Below are positions 61,077 through 64,000 of a stretch of DNA of 64,000 bases, piece by piece. The position numbers and the translations under genes are program-made. Each line of letters opens with the position of its first letter. The first letter of the stretch is position 1. This DNA is from Polaribacter marinus (GTDB lineage Bacteria; Bacteroidota; Bacteroidia; Flavobacteriales; Flavobacteriaceae), in NCBI RefSeq assembly GCF_022662535.1, contig NZ_JAKQYM010000005.1, positions 124,001 to 188,000 of the forward strand, read 5' to 3'. The notes beneath the pieces are model-generated. The model saw only the letters and a list, made by a program, of their open reading frames with translations, had not been told where the DNA came from and searched no databases.

Positions 61077-62036
61077 ATGAATACTACTATTTTAGTCTTA
61101 GGTGCAAGTGGGCAAATAGGTACAGAGCTTACTCAAAAATTACGCCTTATATATAAAAACAATAATGTAATTGCTTCTGATATTAGAGAAGGAAATGAAG
61201 AAATGATGTCTTCGGGGCCTTTTGAAATTATAGATGCAACAGACAAGGAAACTATTTTAAAAATTGTTAAAAAATATAATGTTACCCAAGTTTATTTATT
61301 AGCGGCAATGTTATCTGCTACAGCAGAAAAATTTCCACAAAAAGCATGGGACTTAAACATGACCTCTTTATTAAGTGTTTTAGACTTAGCAAAAGAAAAA
61401 CATATTAAACAAGTTTACTGGCCTAGTTCTATTGCTGTATTTGGACCTACAACTCCCAAGAACAATACACCGCAAAAAACGATTATGGAACCTACTACGG
61501 TTTACGGAATTAGTAAAATTTCTGGCGAGTTTTGGTGTAATTACTACCACGAAAAATTTGGTGTAGATGTAAGAAGTTTACGTTATCCTGGTATTATCTC
61601 TTGGAAAACAAAACCAGGAGGAGGTACAACGGATTACGCTGTTGATATTTATTTTAAAGCTGTTAAAGATAAAAATTACGAATGCTTTTTATCTGAAAAC
61701 ACACGTTTACCAATGATGTATATGAATGATGCTGTTGAAGCAACTATTCGTTTAATGCAAGCTAAACCAGAAGACGTTAAAATTAGAACATCTTATAATT
61801 TAGCTGCTATAGATTTTACACCAAAAGAGATTGCTTTAGAAATACAAAAACACATTCCAGATTTTACAATTTCTTACAAATCAGATTTTAGACAAAAAAT
61901 AGCCGATAGTTGGCCACAATCTATTGATGACTCAGAAGCTAGAAAAGACTGGAACTGGCAACATCAATTTAATTTAGAGTCTATGACAAAAGACATTTTA
62001 AAAAGTCTGAACAAACCACAAGAAGAGACCGTGTAA
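61077..62036 (+). CDS. NAD-dependent epimerase/dehydratase, L-threonine 3-dehydrogenase type
   Basis: A 319-residue extended SDR. It has the Rossmann motif LGASGQIG (8-15), VYLLAAMLSATAEKFPQKAWDLNM, the Ser/Thr-Tyr-Lys active site (WPSSIAVFGP; TTVYGISKISGE with Tyr143 and Lys147), and GIISWKTKPGGGTTDYAVDIYFKA. This pattern matches the GalE-like L-threonine 3-dehydrogenases known from psychrophilic flavobacteria, rather than true UDP-sugar epimerases. It would oxidise L-threonine to 2-amino-3-ketobutyrate. The partner ligase is not adjacent, although a BioF/KBL-like enzyme is encoded at 19790. Confidence 0.85.
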   Translation: MNTTILVLGASGQIGTELTQKLRLIYKNNNVIASDIREGNEEMMSSGPFEIIDATDKETILKIVKKYNVTQVYLLAAMLSATAEKFPQKAWDLNMTSLLSVLDLAKEKHIKQVYWPSSIAVFGPTTPKNNTPQKTIMEPTTVYGISKISGEFWCNYYHEKFGVDVRSLRYPGIISWKTKPGGGTTDYAVDIYFKAVKDKNYECFLSENTRLPMMYMNDAVEATIRLMQAKPEDVKIRTSYNLAAIDFTPKEIALEIQKHIPDFTISYKSDFRQKIADSWPQSIDDSEARKDWNWQHQFNLESMTKDILKSLNKPQEETV

Positions 62037-62084
62037 GTTTCATTTTATTATTCGTCTAAAAATTAAAGTTTAGCAACAATTATT

Positions 62085-62696
62085 ATGAAAAACATTATTG
62101 AAAAAAGTTTAGAAAACACACTTTCGTATCAAGCTTACAAAGATTTGATTAAAAATTTACTTGCAGAAGGTAAAGCTACAGGACCCAATCAATCTGAAGT
62201 ATTAACAAATTATAGTTTGTTAAACGACCGTAGAATGAAACGATTGGATAAAACTATAAAAATTTCTGAAGAAACCTCAAAAGAGATTCAATCTATAAAA
62301 GAGCCACAAATATGGTTAGTACTTACAGAAGGTTGGTGTGGAGATGCTGCACAAAACTTGCCTGTAATTCATAAAATGGCTGCACTAAATGAAAATATTG
62401 AATTAAAAATAGTTTTGAGAGATGAAAATCTAGATTTAATGGATTCTTTTTTAACAAACGGAGGAAGAGCAATTCCAAAATTAATTGCTCTAGATAACAA
62501 TAATAATGTTATCAATTCTTGGGGCCCAAGACCAACGGTTGCCACAAAAATGGTAGCCGATTACAAAGCAGAACACGGTAGCTTAGATCCACAATTTAAA
62601 GAAGATTTACAAGTTTGGTATAATAAAGACAAAGGACAAAGTGTACAAGATGATTTTATAAAACTTCTAAAAAAGAAAACACTTAAAGAAGCCTAA
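62085..62696 (+). CDS. Thioredoxin-fold protein with a single active-site cysteine
   Basis: A 203-residue protein of the thioredoxin_9-like group. The active-site region is WLVLTEGWCGDAAQNLPVIHKMA with one cysteine (Cys85) where thioredoxins have CxxC, and the cis-proline region is GGRAIPKLIALD. The helical N-terminus (about 1-70) is family-specific. No signal peptide is present, so it is cytosolic. With one cysteine it is unlikely to be a standard disulfide reductase. It lies 48 bp after the SDR gene and is probably in the same transcript. Confidence 0.8.
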   Translation: MKNIIEKSLENTLSYQAYKDLIKNLLAEGKATGPNQSEVLTNYSLLNDRRMKRLDKTIKISEETSKEIQSIKEPQIWLVLTEGWCGDAAQNLPVIHKMAALNENIELKIVLRDENLDLMDSFLTNGGRAIPKLIALDNNNNVINSWGPRPTVATKMVADYKAEHGSLDPQFKEDLQVWYNKDKGQSVQDDFIKLLKKKTLKEA

Positions 62697-62710
62697 AAAC
62701 AAAAACGTTT

Positions 62711-62746
62711 AAAAACCGCAAACTGAATTCTAATTTGCGGTTTTTC
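62711..62746 (+). terminator. Terminator after the thioredoxin-fold gene
   Basis: AAAAACCGCAAA (62711-62722)/TTTGCGGTTTTT (62734-62745) form a 12-bp stem with an 11-nt loop, followed by CTTTT. Confidence 0.85.
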
Positions 62747-62753
62747 TTTTAAC

Positions 62754-62761
62754 TATCTTTG
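62754..62761 (+). promoter_or_regulatory. -7 element of the gene at 62780
   Basis: TATCTTTG followed by CA is an exact TAnnTTTG match. It overlaps the TTG at 62759, ruling that out as a start, and lies 19 bp before the ATG at 62780. Confidence 0.65.
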
Positions 62762-62779
62762 CACAATCAAAATATAAAA

Positions 62780-63262
62780 ATGTTTGTAGATTATAGCTTA
62801 ATTCCTGATGACGCCAAAGTATGGATTTACCCTTCTAGCAGAAAATTTTATCCAAATGAAGTAGGTGAAGTAGAACAAAAGGTAAAAACTTTTGTAGAAA
62901 ACTGGAAATCTAATGATGAAGCATTTAAAGCGTCTTTTCAATTTTTATATAATAGATTTATAATTCTGTATGCAGATGACATTACAACTCCACTTAAAAA
63001 CACAGATATAGATACTTCTGTTTCATTTATTTTAAACCTTCAACAAGAATATAATGTTGAGTTATTAGATAAAATGAATGTATGTTTTAAACAAGGTGAG
63101 TTTGTACAGTACAAAGAGTTAAAAGATTTTAAAAAACTACTTAAAAACAAAGCTGTAACTGCAAAAACAATCATTTTTGATAATTTAATTACAACAAAAC
63201 ACGATTTTGATAATTTCTGGGAAGTTGCAATTGAGGATTCTTGGTATAGTAGATTTTTATAA
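62780..63262 (+). CDS. Conserved flavobacterial protein (often mislabelled ABC transporter ATPase)
   Basis: A 160-residue soluble protein starting MFVDYSLIPDDAKVWIYPSSRKFYPNEVGEVEQKV. From memory this family is annotated ABC transporter ATPase in Bacteroidota genomes, but no Walker A, Walker B or signature motif is present, so that name is not supported. Conserved-looking elements are the N-terminal WIYPSSR, FQFLYNRFIILYAD and the C-terminal TIIFDNLITTKHDFDNFWEVAIEDSWYSRFL. Function unknown. The start is set by the promoter at 62754. Confidence 0.8.
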   Translation: MFVDYSLIPDDAKVWIYPSSRKFYPNEVGEVEQKVKTFVENWKSNDEAFKASFQFLYNRFIILYADDITTPLKNTDIDTSVSFILNLQQEYNVELLDKMNVCFKQGEFVQYKELKDFKKLLKNKAVTAKTIIFDNLITTKHDFDNFWEVAIEDSWYSRFL

Positions 63263-63292
63263 AATTTAGGTTTTTAATCTACTCTATCTAGG

Positions 63293-63826
63293 TTAAAAAA
63301 AAGAAAAACCAACGCCAAATGAAAAACTATCTAATCGATTGTTTTTAAAACCATGAATTCCTTTTCTATGGAAATCAATCCTTATAATAGTATTCCATCT
63401 TTTTTCACCAGCAATTTGAGTTCCAATACCAAATCCATAATAGTTTCCATCGGCATATTTAGATGATGGTCTCCACATTTTCCCGTAACTCATTTCAACA
63501 AAAAAAGTATCTAAAGCATCTTCAGTTATATTGTATTTGACCGTACCATATGTTGGAAAAGCACTTACTGCATAGTTCCAATGATAATCGAACCCAACAT
63601 TAAAACTTATAGCTATTCTTTTTTGAAATTCGTAGCCAAAGCCCGTTCTTAAAAACAATGCTGCTGGAGAAAAGAAAGGTTCATCATCTCCAAAAGCCTC
63701 ATCAAATTCATTTCTGGCTAATGTAAAATTTAGTGAGGATGTAAAAAACGATTTTATATCTTTTTCTTGAGAAGTAACCTTTAACGAACTAAAAGCGATC
63801 AATACTAAAAGAAGTAATTTTTTCAT
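63293..63826 (-). CDS. Predicted outer-membrane beta-barrel protein
   Basis: A 177-residue protein with a signal peptide (MKKLLLLVLIAFSSLKVTSQ) and alternating amphipathic strands rich in Tyr, Phe and Gly (AALFLRTGFGYEFQKRIAISFNVGFDYHWNY; TFFVEMSYGKMW; NYYGFGIGTQIAG; NTIIRIDFHRKG). It ends FSFGVGFSFF, a terminal-Phe strand as used by BAM-inserted barrels. It is probably an eight-stranded barrel; the function is not recognised. It is upstream of nothing related, and truB lies 35 bp behind its start on the same strand. Confidence 0.75.
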   Translation of the reverse strand: MKKLLLLVLIAFSSLKVTSQEKDIKSFFTSSLNFTLARNEFDEAFGDDEPFFSPAALFLRTGFGYEFQKRIAISFNVGFDYHWNYAVSAFPTYGTVKYNITEDALDTFFVEMSYGKMWRPSSKYADGNYYGFGIGTQIAGEKRWNTIIRIDFHRKGIHGFKNNRLDSFSFGVGFSFF

Positions 63827-63861
63827 AAAATAAATTTAGACTCCCTCCTTTAAAACAAAAA

Positions 63862-64000
63862 CTATTCCACTTCTAAGTTTTCTATAAATTCTTCTATCAA
63901 ACTTGCTTTTTCAACAGAAAAATCCCCAATTTTGGTACGTCTTAATACTGATAAATGTGCTCCCGAATTTAAAGCTTCACCAAAATCAAAAGCTAAAGAA
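63862..64000 (-). CDS. truB: tRNA pseudouridine(55) synthase TruB, C-terminal end
   Basis: The window edge cuts a leftward gene of which the last 46 codons are visible: SLAFDFGEALNSGAHLSVLR followed by RTKIGDFSVEKASLIEEFIE and NLEVE, then TAG at 63862-63864. The DFGEALNSGAHLSVLRRTKIGDF segment is diagnostic of TruB (binding region after the catalytic domain). The enzyme makes pseudouridine 55 in the T loop of tRNAs. The catalytic Asp lies outside the window. Confidence 0.88.
   Translation of the reverse strand, partial: SLAFDFGEALNSGAHLSVLRRTKIGDFSVEKASLIEEFIENLEVE

Noticed and set aside
62703..62712. AAACGTTT near the thioredoxin-fold gene as a LacI operator
   Set aside because: Only the 8-base core matches, it lies downstream of a gene next to a terminator, and it lacks the outer GC arms of the site at 10428.
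62759..62779. TTG start adding seven residues to the protein at 62780
   Set aside because: The TTG lies within the exact -7 promoter element TATCTTTG, so it would not be in the transcript.
63265..63300. AT-rich inverted repeat between the genes ending at 63262 and 63293 as a terminator
   Set aside because: The stem is nearly all A-T with a wobble pair and no distinct T-run; too weak to claim.
1..64000. CRISPR arrays, insertion sequences, prophage or integrative elements
   Set aside because: No regularly spaced repeats, transposase, integrase or terminal inverted repeats were seen; the tRNA genes have no flanking att-like duplications.

Overview
The window is a 64 kb piece of an AT-rich (roughly 30% G+C by eye) Bacteroidota chromosome, most likely a marine member of the Flavobacteriaceae (Polaribacter-like). 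This is inferred from the SusC/SusD pair, TonB-dependent receptors with a carboxypeptidase-regulatory N-terminus, type 9 secretion (T9SS) sorting domains of types A and B, LytTR signalling, and many promoters of the Bacteroidota type (-33 TTTG / -7 TAnnTTTG). I see no rRNA, CRISPR array, phage, transposase or other mobile element. Both ends are cut inside genes (a secreted protein on the left, truB on the right).

Layout. 1-3462: a partial secreted protein, an EEP-family nuclease/phosphatase, a glycerophosphodiesterase lipoprotein and two small unknowns. 3464-11513: a compact catabolic locus made of a TonB-dependent receptor, a GH63 glycosylglycerate hydrolase, a sodium:solute symporter and a glycerate kinase, read leftward and divergent from a LacI regulator with a perfect 14-bp palindromic operator between them. 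Together these predict scavenging of mannosyl- or glucosyl-glycerate (digeneaside-type compatible solutes of red algae and cyanobacteria). 11519-18708: a CLC chloride channel operon, aspS, rsmI, an Fe-S-type uracil-DNA glycosylase relative and an AhpD-like protein. 18777-27812: a dipeptide epimerase/PLP-enzyme pair, a SusC/SusD nutrient importer and a T9SS-secreted C-type-lectin protein. 27896-37516: OsmC, RecJ, a Pif1/RecD-like helicase with an HRDC domain, and the 2-oxoglutarate dehydrogenase genes sucA and sucB.

37700-37982 is a tRNA-Asn/Gly/Leu cluster with a textbook promoter and terminator. 38234-41277 is a phosphorelay split into four separate proteins (receiver, cytosolic PAS histidine kinase, Hpt, LytTR regulator). 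Upstream of it lie two direct repeats exactly 21 bp apart, the geometry expected for LytTR binding, and a related pair sits downstream. 41399-46911 holds an Lrp regulator and the pdxA-yceD-rpmF-fabH-accB-accC cluster, interrupted by a terminator between rpmF and fabH. 46923-55689: riboflavin synthase, a tiny proline-rich membrane protein, tRNA-Met, a polyprenyl synthase, and a TetR-TolC-MFP-RND efflux operon whose promoter is overlapped by an inverted repeat. 55761-64000: recX, an overlapping three-gene set (two lipoproteins and a T9SS-secreted beta-propeller), an SDR-type threonine dehydrogenase, a thioredoxin-fold protein, two small conserved unknowns and the end of truB.

The most notable items are the glycosylglycerate locus, the four-protein phosphorelay with its 21-bp repeats, and the secreted propeller/lipoprotein set. 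All functions are assigned by reading motifs; no database search was possible.
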